From Acidobacteriota bacterium (GTDB taxonomy: Bacteria > Acidobacteriota > Terriglobia > Acidiferrales > UBA7541): DNA of 64,000 nucleotides. The position numbers were made by a program, and so were the translations under genes. The notes under the pieces were generated by a model. The model worked only from the letters and a program-made list of their open reading frames with translations. It was not told the DNA's origin and searched no databases. Below, piece after piece: positions 55,819-63,761 of the stretch (the stretch's first letter is position 1; every line of letters begins with the position of its first letter). The stretch spans positions 1 to 64,000 of the forward strand of contig JACQDE010000025.1 in NCBI GenBank assembly GCA_016201285.1, written 5' to 3'.

Positions 55819-56445
55819 TCAGTTCAGGCGCACCGCGACGAACGGCGCGACCAGCCGGCGTGTGTCCTCATCCAGCAGCGAGCCCGCGAAATACTCGAGC
55901 TGCAGCCGGTCAAGCCGCGCCGCCTGGACGTTGACTGCGGGGTGCGATTCGACATTGCGAATGATCTGCGCGCAGGCCAGCTTTACAGCCTCGGGCGGTT
56001 CAGCGTAGCCTGCGTTGTAGGTCAGCTCGACTTCCGAGTACGGCACGCCGAAAATCCCTGCCGGCAACCAGAGCTCGCCGGTCGCCGCGTTGTAGTCCAC
56101 CTGCGCCGGATCGAGAGTGACCCATTCGGGCGGGCCTCCGAACGGCACGATCATCTCCGCCAGGGAAGCGGCGTTCGGACCGCGTAGCAGCCCGTGGCGC
56201 GCGCGAACGAGCACGAAGGGCGTCTGCTGTCCCTGCGGCACAGCGAGCGGAGTGAAGGTGGCGCGCGTCACGGGGCGGCCGCCGGGCAGGCGGTTGCGCT
56301 CGGTGTACTGCGCCACCAGCAACGAGGCGCGCTGGCAGAACGAGTCCACCAGGTCGCTCGCCACGCGGACGAGCGCCGGGTCGGTCGAATCCGCCAGCGC
56401 GTAGGCGGGGAACTCCGCCGTCGTGAGATAGAGGTTGCCGGGCAT
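55819..56445 (-). CDS. Head-tail connector (gp6-like)
   Basis: 208 residues. ALVRVASDLVDSFCQRASLLVAQYTERNRLPG forms a helix pair, and the C-terminal part has EVELTYNAGYAEPPEAVKLACAQIIRN, typical of gp6-like connectors that bind the portal ring. It lies directly after the capsid gene. Similarity is by pattern. Confidence 0.6.
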   Translation of the reverse strand: MPGNLYLTTAEFPAYALADSTDPALVRVASDLVDSFCQRASLLVAQYTERNRLPGGRPVTRATFTPLAVPQGQQTPFVLVRARHGLLRGPNAASLAEMIVPFGGPPEWVTLDPAQVDYNAATGELWLPAGIFGVPYSEVELTYNAGYAEPPEAVKLACAQIIRNVESHPAVNVQAARLDRLQLEYFAGSLLDEDTRRLVAPFVAVRLN

Positions 56446-56457
56446 GTTTCTCCGGGA

Positions 56458-57420
56458 TTACCGCGTGAAGCGCAGCCGCTTGTGGGCGTAGGCCGCGCCT
56501 TTGGCCACCACCGCGCCGAATTTCACAGCGACGTGCTGCGAAGCCAGCGAGCTGGGCAGCCCGAGCTGGAAGACACGCGCGTTCGGGTCAGTGAGCCAGT
56601 GATACTCGACCATGTCCTCGCTCACGATGACCACGTCGTGAATCGTGTTCGGCCCGCTCGGAGTGGTCGGAATCGCCCAATCGGGGATCAGCGGCAGCGT
56701 GCCGGCCTGCGTGGCCAGCTCCTTCACGGTGATGCCCCCCTCGATCTGCCGCGAGGAGAGGATGACGTTGTAAATAGACTTCATCTCCTGGTCAATCAGG
56801 TCGAGTGTGACCGGGTTGGCATAGATGGCGCTGGGGCGTGCCTCGAAGTCGTTGCGCGCGATCATGTTTGTCACTTGGGTTTTGACGTTGTCAACGAACG
56901 ATGCCGTCAGACTGGTGATGCTCACCGCGGAGCCGGCGTCGCTGATCTGCTGCAGCACGCCGTAGTATTCGAGCGTGGTCGGCGTGGTGAAGCTGGTGTC
57001 GGTGCCTGTCCACAGCGCCTGGTCGTGTTTCCGCAGGACGCTGTCAATCGTGTCGGCCAAGTCCTTGGCCTCGAGATAGGCGAACTGGGCCTGCTGGCGC
57101 GTTACCTCGACGTCGAACAGCGAGAAGTTGATCTGCGCGACGATGGACTTGAGCGGCAGCATCTTTTCCACGCGCGTCGGTGAACCCGCCGCAGGGCTGA
57201 TGGAGCGCGGGTCCACGAACGCGGCGGCCGCGTTGATGGCGGTCTGCTCGAAGAAGCGCGAGGGGTGGCCGGTCGCGGGCACCTGCTTGATCCGCTGGCC
57301 GAAGGCGCCGCGGCGGCGCACCATGTCAGTAATCTCGTTTTGGTAGCGGTTAACTTCGATCGCGCCCGGCCCCAGGAAATCCGCGGCGGCCGCGATGTCA
57401 ATGAATTGTCCTTTGTTCAT
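56458..57420 (-). CDS. Major capsid protein (HK97-fold candidate)
   Basis: 320 residues. N-terminal helix DFLGPGAIEVNRYQNEITDMVRRR, then SLFDVEVTRQQAQFAYLEAKDLADTIDSVLRKHDQALWTG (a long spine-like helix) and PSAIYANPVTLDLIDQEMKSIYNV. These spacings are found in HK97-type coat proteins of short, scaffold-separate type. It follows the protease/scaffold gene. No self-cleavage site is recognised because scaffold is separate here. Family assignment is by order and pattern. Confidence 0.7.
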   Translation of the reverse strand: MNKGQFIDIAAAADFLGPGAIEVNRYQNEITDMVRRRGAFGQRIKQVPATGHPSRFFEQTAINAAAAFVDPRSISPAAGSPTRVEKMLPLKSIVAQINFSLFDVEVTRQQAQFAYLEAKDLADTIDSVLRKHDQALWTGTDTSFTTPTTLEYYGVLQQISDAGSAVSITSLTASFVDNVKTQVTNMIARNDFEARPSAIYANPVTLDLIDQEMKSIYNVILSSRQIEGGITVKELATQAGTLPLIPDWAIPTTPSGPNTIHDVVIVSEDMVEYHWLTDPNARVFQLGLPSSLASQHVAVKFGAVVAKGAAYAHKRLRFTR

Positions 57421-57497
57421 GTTCTCCCTCGATGATTGAGATTCCGGATGGGATTTGTTGCGGCGGCGTGCCGCCGGGACCGAAAGAAAGCGCTGAG

Positions 57498-57947
57498 TTA
57501 CAGCAGCGCGCCGGCGCGCGCGAGTTGCGACTTGATGGCCATGCGCTGCTCAATTGGGAGGCCTTCGAGCGCTTTGTCGAGCACCAGCACGTCCACTTGG
57601 CCGTTCGGCCCGACGGCGTCGGGCGTCACGCCCGACTTCGCCAGCAGCGTGAGCACCTGTGGCGGCACGGTCTTGCGCGCGGCCTGCGCGGCGAAACGGT
57701 CGGACTGGGCGCGCAGTGCTTCGTTCTGGCGGCGCAGTTCGTCGGAGGCGCGGCTCAGCTCTTCGACGCGCGTCTCGAGTTCGGCGGGCCCGGACTGCGG
57801 CCGCGGGTTGATTTCCAGCAGGCGGACCACTGTTTCCTGCGCGGCCCGCAGCTCTTCGATCGATGCGCGCAGGCCGGAGAATTCCGCCGCGAGCGTGCGG
57901 CTCGACTGCGCAAGCAGGTCCAGGGTCTGTGTGATCTTCTCGTCCAT
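57498..57947 (-). CDS. Scaffold protein nested in the protease gene
   Basis: 149 residues in the same frame, from an internal ATG at 57947 that has GAGGAGAGACC directly before it. It starts MDEKITQTLDLLAQSSRTLA and is almost all coiled coil. Nested scaffold genes (lambda C/Nu3 type) give the correct excess of scaffold over protease. Evidence is the strong internal ribosome-binding site and the domain boundary. Confidence 0.65.
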   Translation of the reverse strand: MDEKITQTLDLLAQSSRTLAAEFSGLRASIEELRAAQETVVRLLEINPRPQSGPAELETRVEELSRASDELRRQNEALRAQSDRFAAQAARKTVPPQVLTLLAKSGVTPDAVGPNGQVDVLVLDKALEGLPIEQRMAIKSQLARAGALL

Positions 57948-58517
57948 GGTCTCTCCTCGTGTTGTGAAATTCAGGGGAAGCTGTTTGGGGCCGACGGAAG
58001 CGGCTGCGAGAGAGGTGGCCTGGTAAGCGGCGGCGCTGCGCTCCAGGATGGCTGCGCCCGTGAAGACAACTCGCTCCAGCACCCACACGGCCGCGTTCGG
58101 GTTGGCCACGCGCACGCCCGTAACCTCATAGGACATTCCTAGGCGTTCGCGTTGCGCGCGGATCTCGCTGAGGATGTCGGGAAAATCCTTGCCGAAAAGA
58201 TGGCCGCCGACCTCCAGCCGGTCGCTGACGATTTCCGCGCGGGTGATGACGCCGATCTTGCGCCGCACGTCGTGGCCGCGGAGGCCGGGTGCGAAATCCA
58301 CGGCCATGCCGAGCAGGCTGGGCAGCGCGCGCTCCGCAGCCGCGCGGGTGAGCAACACGCGATGGCCTGCGGCGCCGCTCGGCGCGCGATCGCTCGGCGT
58401 GTCCAGGCGCGTCAACACGCCGCTGAACGGCACGCGATTCGGGTGCTCGGGAAAGTCCGGGATCTCCAACGCCATCGCTTCCAGGCGAATCCCGGTTGCT
58501 GTGTGTTTCTTTCGCAT
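57498..58517 (-). CDS. Prohead protease with C-terminal scaffold extension
   Basis: 339 residues from an ATG at 58517 with AGGAGGG upstream, eight bases past the portal stop. The first 190 residues (VPFSGVLTRLDTPSDRAPSGAAGHRVLLT, LRGHDVRRKIGVITRAEI, MSYEVTGVRV, VVFTGAAILERSAAAYQAT) look like phage prohead proteases that trim coat precursors. The last 149 residues are a long coiled coil (IEELRAAQETVVRLLE), the scaffold part. A second start inside the gene makes scaffold alone. Confidence 0.75.
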   Translation of the reverse strand: MRKKHTATGIRLEAMALEIPDFPEHPNRVPFSGVLTRLDTPSDRAPSGAAGHRVLLTRAAAERALPSLLGMAVDFAPGLRGHDVRRKIGVITRAEIVSDRLEVGGHLFGKDFPDILSEIRAQRERLGMSYEVTGVRVANPNAAVWVLERVVFTGAAILERSAAAYQATSLAAASVGPKQLPLNFTTRGETMDEKITQTLDLLAQSSRTLAAEFSGLRASIEELRAAQETVVRLLEINPRPQSGPAELETRVEELSRASDELRRQNEALRAQSDRFAAQAARKTVPPQVLTLLAKSGVTPDAVGPNGQVDVLVLDKALEGLPIEQRMAIKSQLARAGALL

Positions 58518-58525
58518 TTCCCTCC

Positions 58526-59784
58526 TCATTGGCCGCTGGTAACAGGAGGCTGACCGCTGCTGCGAATCAGCGCCTGCCGCTGCGTGTACGTCAGCGCCCC
58601 CCAACCGCCGGAAAGCGCGGGCAGGCTGCGGCGCAGGCGCACCTCGTCGGGCAGGAACACGTCGCTGCGCAAGAGGATTTCGTCAATCTCGGCTTGCGCG
58701 CGCTCGTTGAAGACTTCGAGGTCTTCGAAGACGAATTCCAAGTCGCTCCAGCCGAGCCGCCGGCCAAGGATTTCCCGCGTGATGTGCTCGGCGTAGAGCC
58801 GGGCCGTGGGCACCACGGCGGTGCGGAAGGCTTCTTCGAGCAGCGGCGCGGCGGTCGAACGGTTGATGTCCTGCTCGAGCCCGAGCAGAAGCGGCGGCAG
58901 GTCAAACGCGTCCGCAATGATGCGGATCAGGAAGCGCTGCATTCCAGGCGCAGGTCGCGGTCAGAACCTTCGCCGAAGCGGAGCACTTCCGGCTTGGACG
59001 GCAGATTGGCGATGATGGGCACCTTACCGGTGCCTTCGATTTCGTTTTGCCACCAGGAGATCACTTTGTCGTAGCTCGTCGGGGGCATCTCCGCGAGCCA
59101 CAGCGCGTATTGCACGACGGTGTTGGAGGCGAGCCGCGCGGCGTAATCCTGCGCTCCGAGCAGCCAGGTGATCGTTTCGAAGGCCACTTCCAGCCGGCCG
59201 AGCCCAAAGGGCGTGTGCGTGCGCGGATTTAGGCGAATATAGAGCAGCTCTTCATTGCGCAGGTCCACGCGCTGCCCCCACGGCGTCACTTGCGCGTAGC
59301 GCGGTTCTTCATCGTTGCCGGACCAGCCGGCATAGATGCGGATCGTCGCGCCATCCACAGGCCAAAGCAACAGCGGCCGGCGCGGGTCGGTGGTGAGCTG
59401 CACTTCCATTGCGCCCCAGCCGCCGACGACCACATCTTCAATCACCTGCTCGGTGAAGGTGCGAAAGCTGTCGTCGGTGTTGGGCGCGTCGAAGTTGGCC
59501 GCAAGAATGGCGATGCGCGGATCGTCCGCGCCGGCTACGGGGCCGGCGCCCTTGCGCTGAATTCGCCAGCGCATCCCGGCGATGCGGTCCTTGATGGTAT
59601 TGATGGCCTTGCGCGCCACCGGTGTCTCGGCGAACCGGCGCAGGTTGACGGGAGTCGGCTTGGGCAGCGGCTGGCGCACGATGCTGTGAACGGCGGCCGG
59701 CAGCACGAGCGTCTTGCGTGTTTCTTGACCGGTAAGGGATTCCCAGGCGCGGCGAAGGGCCGCGCGAATTTGTGAAGTTTTCAT
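58526..59784 (-). pseudogene. Portal protein, broken by a one-base deletion
   Basis: First piece (59784-58927): RAALRRAWESLTGQETRKTL, VARKAINTIKDRIAGMRWRI and TWLLGAQDYAARLASNTVVQYAL, ending FGEGSDRDLRLECSAS. Second piece (58942-58526): RFLIRIIADAFDLPPLLLGLEQD, which is the conserved lower part of HK97-type portals. A missing G in a GG near 58938-58944 would turn LEWQRFL into LECSAS; restoring it gives an uninterrupted chain of about 419 residues. No ribosome-binding site is visible before the ATG; a terminator hairpin stands seven bases upstream. Confidence 0.75.
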
Positions 59785-59790
59785 CGCGTC

Positions 59791-59823
59791 AAAAAGAAAA
59801 TGGGGCGTGCGCTGGCACGCCCC
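59791..59823 (-). terminator. Terminator-like hairpin directly before the portal gene
   Basis: GGGGCGTGC (59802-59810) pairs with GCACGCCCC (59815-59823) over a four-base loop. On the minus strand it is followed by TTTTCTTTTT, then, seven bases later, the portal start codon. It could stop read-through into the cassette or act in attenuation. Confidence 0.65.
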
Positions 59824-59845
59824 GCGGAGGCTGCTACAACAGAAA

Positions 59846-59870
59846 ACCCCGGAGGGGCTTCCTCCGGGGT
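59846..59870. terminator. Second hairpin, terminator for the DUF3037-like gene
   Basis: ACCCCGGAGG (59846-59855) pairs with CCTCCGGGGT (59861-59870) around a five-base loop. On the minus strand it is followed by TTTTCTG. Both strands have T-rich flanks, so it may work in both directions. Confidence 0.6.
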
Positions 59871-59880
59871 CGTCTTCTTC

Positions 59881-59937
59881 AACCCTCTATACTTTCAGTA
59901 TATCATACGGAAGAGGGTTATTATTCGCTTCAGCGAA
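59881..59937. promoter_or_regulatory. AT-rich regulatory region with nested palindromes
   Basis: AACCCTCT (59881-59888) is inverted at 59912-59919 (AGAGGGTT). Inside lies the dyad TATACT-TTC-AGTATA (59888-59902), and next to it TTCGCT-TC-AGCGAA (59924-59937). This 60-base block is clearly more AT-rich than the genes on both sides. It looks like an operator for a phage-type or toxin-antitoxin-type regulator. The protein that binds it is not in the window. Confidence 0.55.
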
Positions 59938-60038
59938 AATTTCTTTTCCTGTCATTTCAATCACTTAACGCAAAATTCCGCTCGACCCCCCCTTGACAAG
60001 AAAAAGCCGCGTCCCGCGAGGGCGCGTTTTTCGCGCTT

Positions 60039-60851
60039 TCATTTGAGTATTGGGCGCAACCGATTGGCGTACTCGTCCAGCCGCGGCACGGGTACAAGCT
60101 CGATCTCTTGCTCGGCCAGCACCTGCGCGACAAACTGATGGCGGTCGTTGTCGCTGCGCGGTTCGACCTCTGTGATCGCAGCGAAGCGGCAATCGGCCAC
60201 CCGCGCCCGGATGCGCTCGGCCGTGAAGGCAAACTCCTTCGCCTGCCGCGGATCGCGTGCCAGCGCAATCGTGTGCACAAAGCCGCGCGTGCCGTTGCTG
60301 CGGTAGGCAAAGTCGATGCGCAGCGGATCGCCGGGAAACGTGTACTCCGCAACGCGAATGCTTTTCTGCAAGCGGCTCAGAATGCCGCTGCGGCGAAACG
60401 CTTCGCTGGCGCGCGCGCGGATGCCGGCGCGGCTGTCTGGAGCTTCCGCGGCGGCGCGGACGCGGTAGCGCGGTGGCGCAACGTGGTCGGCATAGAGCCG
60501 CTCCATCTCGGCGTCAAAGTCCGTGGAGAGCACCGCCTTTTGAGGGCTGAGCTGTAACAGGTTGGAGAGCGTGTCATCCAGATGCTTCAGGAATCCGGCC
60601 GCGCCTTCTGTGTGCGCGGAGGCCTGCGCTTCCAGGTCGGTCTGAAGAGCGCGCAGCAGGCTTTCCTCCGCGTCGAAGCGTAGCTTGCGCAGCCGCGCGA
60701 ACACTTCGTCCTCCTCGATCATGCGCACGCGCAGCGCATTGCGCTCAGGATCGTGCAGCAGCACGCCGACGTTGAGCCACTCGTCGCGAATCAGGTTCGG
60801 CGTGTACCGCAGAATGCGGTAGGTGAACGTCTGCATCGATTCTTGGCTCAT
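60039..60851 (-). CDS. DUF3037-like protein
   Basis: 270 residues. Opens FTYRILRYTPNLIRDEWLNVGVLLHDPERN, the DUF3037 pattern, followed by an alpha-beta fold (VRMIEEDEVFARLRKLRFDAEESLLRAL). The second half has FAYRSNGTRGFVHTIALARDPRQAKEFAFTAERIRARV. Function is unknown. The gene stops before the regulatory region and starts three bases after the HipA-like gene ends, so the two are coupled. Pairing with HipA-like kinases is recurrent in genomes and hints at a linked function. Confidence 0.75.
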   Translation of the reverse strand: MSQESMQTFTYRILRYTPNLIRDEWLNVGVLLHDPERNALRVRMIEEDEVFARLRKLRFDAEESLLRALQTDLEAQASAHTEGAAGFLKHLDDTLSNLLQLSPQKAVLSTDFDAEMERLYADHVAPPRYRVRAAAEAPDSRAGIRARASEAFRRSGILSRLQKSIRVAEYTFPGDPLRIDFAYRSNGTRGFVHTIALARDPRQAKEFAFTAERIRARVADCRFAAITEVEPRSDNDRHQFVAQVLAEQEIELVPVPRLDEYANRLRPILK

Positions 60852-60854
60852 GGT

Positions 60855-61667
60855 TCACGTCCAGTTGGGAAATGGCTGGCGATAGGTTTTCCTGGCTTCC
60901 TCAATCAACTCCGGAACAATGCGGCGGCGTGTATTGAGTTTGTCCAGTAGCCGGAAAAGCGCGTCCTGGTCGCAGTCGTACCACTCTGGCGGGATTTCCT
61001 CCTGCACCTCATCGAACACATGGCGCCAGTCAATCTTTTCCAGGCGCTCGAGCCACGGGCCGAACGTGTGAAGGCCGCGCACGGATTCGTACACGCGGTG
61101 GCGCGCGTAGAGACCGCGGAGCGGCGCGTCCGGAAAATTCCATTCGCCCGCGTTGAAGCAAAATCCCTGGTCAATCATCCAGGCAGTGAAGCCGGAGCGT
61201 CCGGGCTCATTGAAGAAAATGGCCTGGCGTCCGTTTGTGTTGCAGGTCCACTTATCGAGCACGAGCATTCCCGCAAAGTCCGCGAGGTTTTCCACGTCGC
61301 GCAAATGATCGTCGGGCAGAAAATCGTGGACCGTAATGAGCGCGGGGTCTCCCGGATAGCGCGAGCCGAATTGAAATCCTGGGCGGCAAGGAACGCGCCC
61401 CATCCCGATTTGAATCGCGAGTTCCGTTGTGAGATCAATCAGCTCTTTCCGCACCTCGATGACCGCGACCTGCGGCGTGGGCAGTCCGATCCGCGCGGCC
61501 AGCCGGGTAGCGAGCAATTCGTTGACCAGAACGCGCGGGTGTTGCGGGTTGTTCTGAAACTTGACGACGTAGTATTCGTCGGGTCCGTCAGCCGTCCGAC
61601 GACAACGCATCAGATGGGACTGCGCCCCACCGCGCATCCGCCGGACGTGTTCGAGGGCGAGCGGCAT
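60855..61667 (-). CDS. HipA-like kinase-fold protein
   Basis: 270 residues. The ATP-site lysine lies in YVVKFQNNPQHPRVLVNELLATRLA; VLDKWTCNTNGRQAIF is the catalytic-loop-like motif (D, N) and WMIDQGFCFN the metal-binding DxG-like motif (D-Q-G). The N-terminus (LEHVRRMRGGAQSHLMRC) is short; the HipA N-terminal domain is missing, so it is a single-domain kinase. No small antitoxin gene with HipB-type helix-turn-helix is nearby. Coupled to the DUF3037-like gene. Confidence 0.8.
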   Translation of the reverse strand: MPLALEHVRRMRGGAQSHLMRCRRTADGPDEYYVVKFQNNPQHPRVLVNELLATRLAARIGLPTPQVAVIEVRKELIDLTTELAIQIGMGRVPCRPGFQFGSRYPGDPALITVHDFLPDDHLRDVENLADFAGMLVLDKWTCNTNGRQAIFFNEPGRSGFTAWMIDQGFCFNAGEWNFPDAPLRGLYARHRVYESVRGLHTFGPWLERLEKIDWRHVFDEVQEEIPPEWYDCDQDALFRLLDKLNTRRRIVPELIEEARKTYRQPFPNWT

Positions 61668-62146
61668 TGGCCGCTATGGTAGCGAAAAGCAGCCGCCAAT
61701 GAACACAGATAAACACTCATGAGTAAAGGGGCGGAAGATGGGGAGCATGGTGTGGGGTGCAGGAGGCAGAGAGTTTCTCCTGGTCCGTGCTTTGCTGTTC
61801 CAATTGGGAATCTCTGGCTTCCAAACTGGAAACATATTTACTGATCGTGAGTTTCAACGAATGGATCGTAATCGCCAGCCATCAGGCGTTAACGACTGGG
61901 CGCTCGTCACCCAGCACTGTTTCTTGACCACTGAAGACTGAAAACTGACCACTGACAACGGTTTTACCTCATCGTGGGACACCGGCGAGGCGGAGGCCGC
62001 CACCTTGTTCGCGGACGGCGCAGGCAATGGCGGCAGCCACGGCCACGATCACGCCGCCGAGGATGGCCACCTGCACGCCGGTCAGGCCGGTTACTCCCGC
62101 CGCCTTTCGGCTGCGGCTTGCCCGGCGCCGGCGCTCAAGGCAGCTC
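61668..62146. other. Intergenic region without a credible gene
   Basis: 479 bases. On the minus strand, near 61977-62140, an open frame holds a hydrophobic segment (GVTGLTGVQVAILGGVIVAVAAAIACAV) after a run of arginines but has no start codon after the upstream stop. It may be a remnant of a small membrane protein. Nothing else is recognised. Confidence 0.4.
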
Positions 62147-62677
62147 CTAGTTCCCCGGGTAGCGACTCAATTGCGCCGGTAAGACAGGATCTTGAGGCTT
62201 ACCAGACTTAGATGCCAGATTGTAAATGCCAGCGCCGCCAGATACGCCGATGAAGATCGTTGCCGGGAGATACCAGCCAGACCGGGGTTCGCCCGGGTAG
62301 CGAGGTTGTTTAGCGCCTGGCTCGGACCGGTGGCCATAGGTATCGAAATCGTTTGCGTCAGCATTCTTCCACCACCAGGTGCTCCAAATGGCGAATCCTG
62401 CTATGGATCCCTTAATTCCGTACATTTTGGCACGCGTTGGATTTTTCCCGAACAGGGGATTCGATTCGCCGCAGGTGTGGTTATTGATGCATCGTGCGGT
62501 CGATTCCACGTCCAGAATGGCCGTGCCCACGACGGCTGCCGTGACCAACCAAAACTTCTTGTCAAATACCCGCACCTTTCGTTTTTTTACGTCTTGTCTT
62601 ACCTCTTTTCTTACCTCTTGTGATTGTGACCAGCAGGGACAGGCAAGCAGCAAAACGAGCACTGTCAGCCTTTTCAT
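62147..62677 (-). CDS. Exported membrane-associated protein of unknown function
   Basis: 176 residues from the second of two tandem ATGs, with AAGGAG upstream. Signal-type start MKRLTVLVLLLACPCWSQ; then a charged stretch (EVRKEVRQDVKKRKVRVF), a hydrophobic segment (FWLVTAAVVGTAILDVEST), a CINNHTCGESNPLFGKNPTRAKMYG loop, and two more hydrophobic parts. The two cysteines in the loop may form a disulfide. No family recognised. Confidence 0.65.
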   Translation of the reverse strand: MKRLTVLVLLLACPCWSQSQEVRKEVRQDVKKRKVRVFDKKFWLVTAAVVGTAILDVESTARCINNHTCGESNPLFGKNPTRAKMYGIKGSIAGFAIWSTWWWKNADANDFDTYGHRSEPGAKQPRYPGEPRSGWYLPATIFIGVSGGAGIYNLASKSGKPQDPVLPAQLSRYPGN

Positions 62678-63032
62678 CATCTCTCCTTTGAGTGGCAACG
62701 CGTGGTAAAAGCAGCCTTCACAAATCTGCTGGTCCTGCGCAACTCCACTCTGCGTTGGCAAAGCTCCGTCGAACGAGGAAAGGGTTTGTCGCTCGATTTG
62801 TTTTTGTGCAAGCAAGTCTGGTGCCGAACGATTTGCGAAAAACGCTACCTCCATTAAGAAGTTTCCATATCAAGGGAATAGGCTATTCTCCGGAGAAGAG
62901 GTGTGTGGGTTTTCGAAGCAGCATCAATTCCTTTTGTGGAATGGTTTTCCCGAAGAGGCACTAAGGAAGTGATTTGGAGGTTATACATTTTCTCGCCTTG
63001 ACTACAGCAAGCGGTTTCTGTAGCTTAGGCGC
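62678..63032. other. Intergenic region with weak promoter
   Basis: 355 bases, AT-richer than the flanks and without a credible gene. TTGACT (62997-63002) and TAGCTT at a 17-base distance could form a promoter for the small basic protein that starts at 63033. Nothing else stands out. Confidence 0.4.
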
Positions 63033-63179
63033 ATGGCAAAGAAAAACCCCCACGCTGTAGCCCTCGGACGCAGAGGCGGTGAATCCACCGCCGGGCGCGG
63101 CCCGGATTACTTCCGCAAGATTCAGGCGTTGCGGAAGGATCGCAAGGGCGGCAGGCCACCAAAGAAGAAAGCAAAATAG
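63033..63179 (+). CDS. Small basic protein with GRRGG motif
   Basis: 48 residues (MAKKNPHAVALGRRGGESTA, then RGPDYFRKIQALRKD and a KGGRPPKKKAK tail). It is almost certainly translated: good codon use, a typical start and compact basic composition. This pattern, with LGRRGG near the N-terminus, is common in uncharacterised small proteins of these bacteria; the protein at 229-450 has the related IGRKGG. The stop codon touches the convergent gene. Confidence 0.65.
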   Translation: MAKKNPHAVALGRRGGESTAGRGPDYFRKIQALRKDRKGGRPPKKKAK

Positions 63180-63371
63180 TCAGTCGCGGCTGCTTTTCAA
63201 GTTGAACAGGAGTCCCACTGCCCCGATAACCACTACGACGATTAGGGGCCATAGGGAACGGGGCACAACCACCATGAGAAGAAGAAGGCAGGGTGCTACG
63301 ACCAACCCCAAGGCGAGAAGCTTCAAAACATCCTTCGCATCGGTCTTTTTCCGTTCTTGCTTTTCTTCCAT
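63180..63371 (-). CDS. Small protein with two membrane spans
   Basis: 63 residues. A charged start MEEKQERKKTDAKDVLKLL is followed by two hydrophobic spans, LGLVVAPCLLLLMVVVP and WPLIVVVVIGAVGLLF. Both ends stay on the same side. Convergent with the GRRGG protein, with no gap. Function unknown. Confidence 0.6.
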   Translation of the reverse strand: MEEKQERKKTDAKDVLKLLALGLVVAPCLLLLMVVVPRSLWPLIVVVVIGAVGLLFNLKSSRD

Positions 63372-63491
63372 AGAGAACCTGGCTGTCTAGTTACCTACAT
63401 CCTATCTTTGCGCTGTAGGGTCGTCAATGACCATAAGTGAAGAAACGCTGTCTGTCAACCACCGCTCCGCTAGTCGCTGAAAGGAGTAGTC

Positions 63492-63650
63492 GTGAACGAA
63501 GAACTTGAAAACTTGCGTTCCCTAACCCTTGTACTGCTGGATGTGGCAGCGAACCAAATGGCTATTCAGAAGGTTCTTTGCGATGCACACATTGGAACTC
63601 CGGAAGCCTTTCAGTCTGCGTATGAGCAAGCAGTACCGAGAACAGCTTGA
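63492..63650 (+). CDS. Small helical protein, possibly frameshifted
   Basis: 52 residues from a GTG with AAGGAG seven bases upstream: NEELENLRSLTLVLLDVAAN and QMAIQKVLCDAHIGTPEAFQ. Right after the stop, the +1 frame continues with YREQLEAFRERILAGDGAGLRR (to 63738), which looks like the natural end of the helix. A one-base change near 63640 may have split a protein of about 80 residues. Function unknown. Confidence 0.5.
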   Translation: MNEELENLRSLTLVLLDVAANQMAIQKVLCDAHIGTPEAFQSAYEQAVPRTA

Positions 63651-63761
63651 AGCCTTTCGCGAACGTATCCTTGCGGGAGACGGGGCAGGATTGCGAAGAA
63701 TCTTGCAAGCTCTAGCAACAACCCCTCATCGAATTTAGACTCGGACATAACCGCCTGCTCC

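Larger units (their letters stand above)
41233..59784 (-). mobile_element. Phage-derived structural gene cassette (prophage remnant or domesticated particle locus)
   Basis: All genes lie on the minus strand in the order of a siphovirus head-tail module: portal, protease/scaffold, capsid, connectors, tail terminator, tail tube, chaperones, tape measure, hub, tailspike, membrane proteins, fibre. No terminase, integrase, repressor, replication or lysozyme gene is recognised in or around it, and no flanking direct repeat was found. GC content is like the host. Two genes carry single-base frameshifts (portal, tape measure). Compare the RcGTA layout: it shares this order but keeps a terminase. Whether it makes particles is unknown. 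Confidence 0.85.

Noticed and set aside
41233-59784. Complete active prophage
   Set aside because: No integrase, terminase, replication, repressor or endolysin gene is visible, no att repeats were found, and two genes are frameshifted.
61977-62140. Hydrophobic minus-strand frame GVTGLTGVQVAILGGVIVAVAA
   Set aside because: No start codon lies between the upstream stop and the hydrophobic part, so no complete gene can be built. Mentioned in the gap entry as a possible remnant.
63529-63738. A 69-codon frame overlapping the 52-residue gene at 63492
   Set aside because: It has no ribosome-binding site at its ATG, and the first half is unlike a protein. Only its end may be a displaced continuation.
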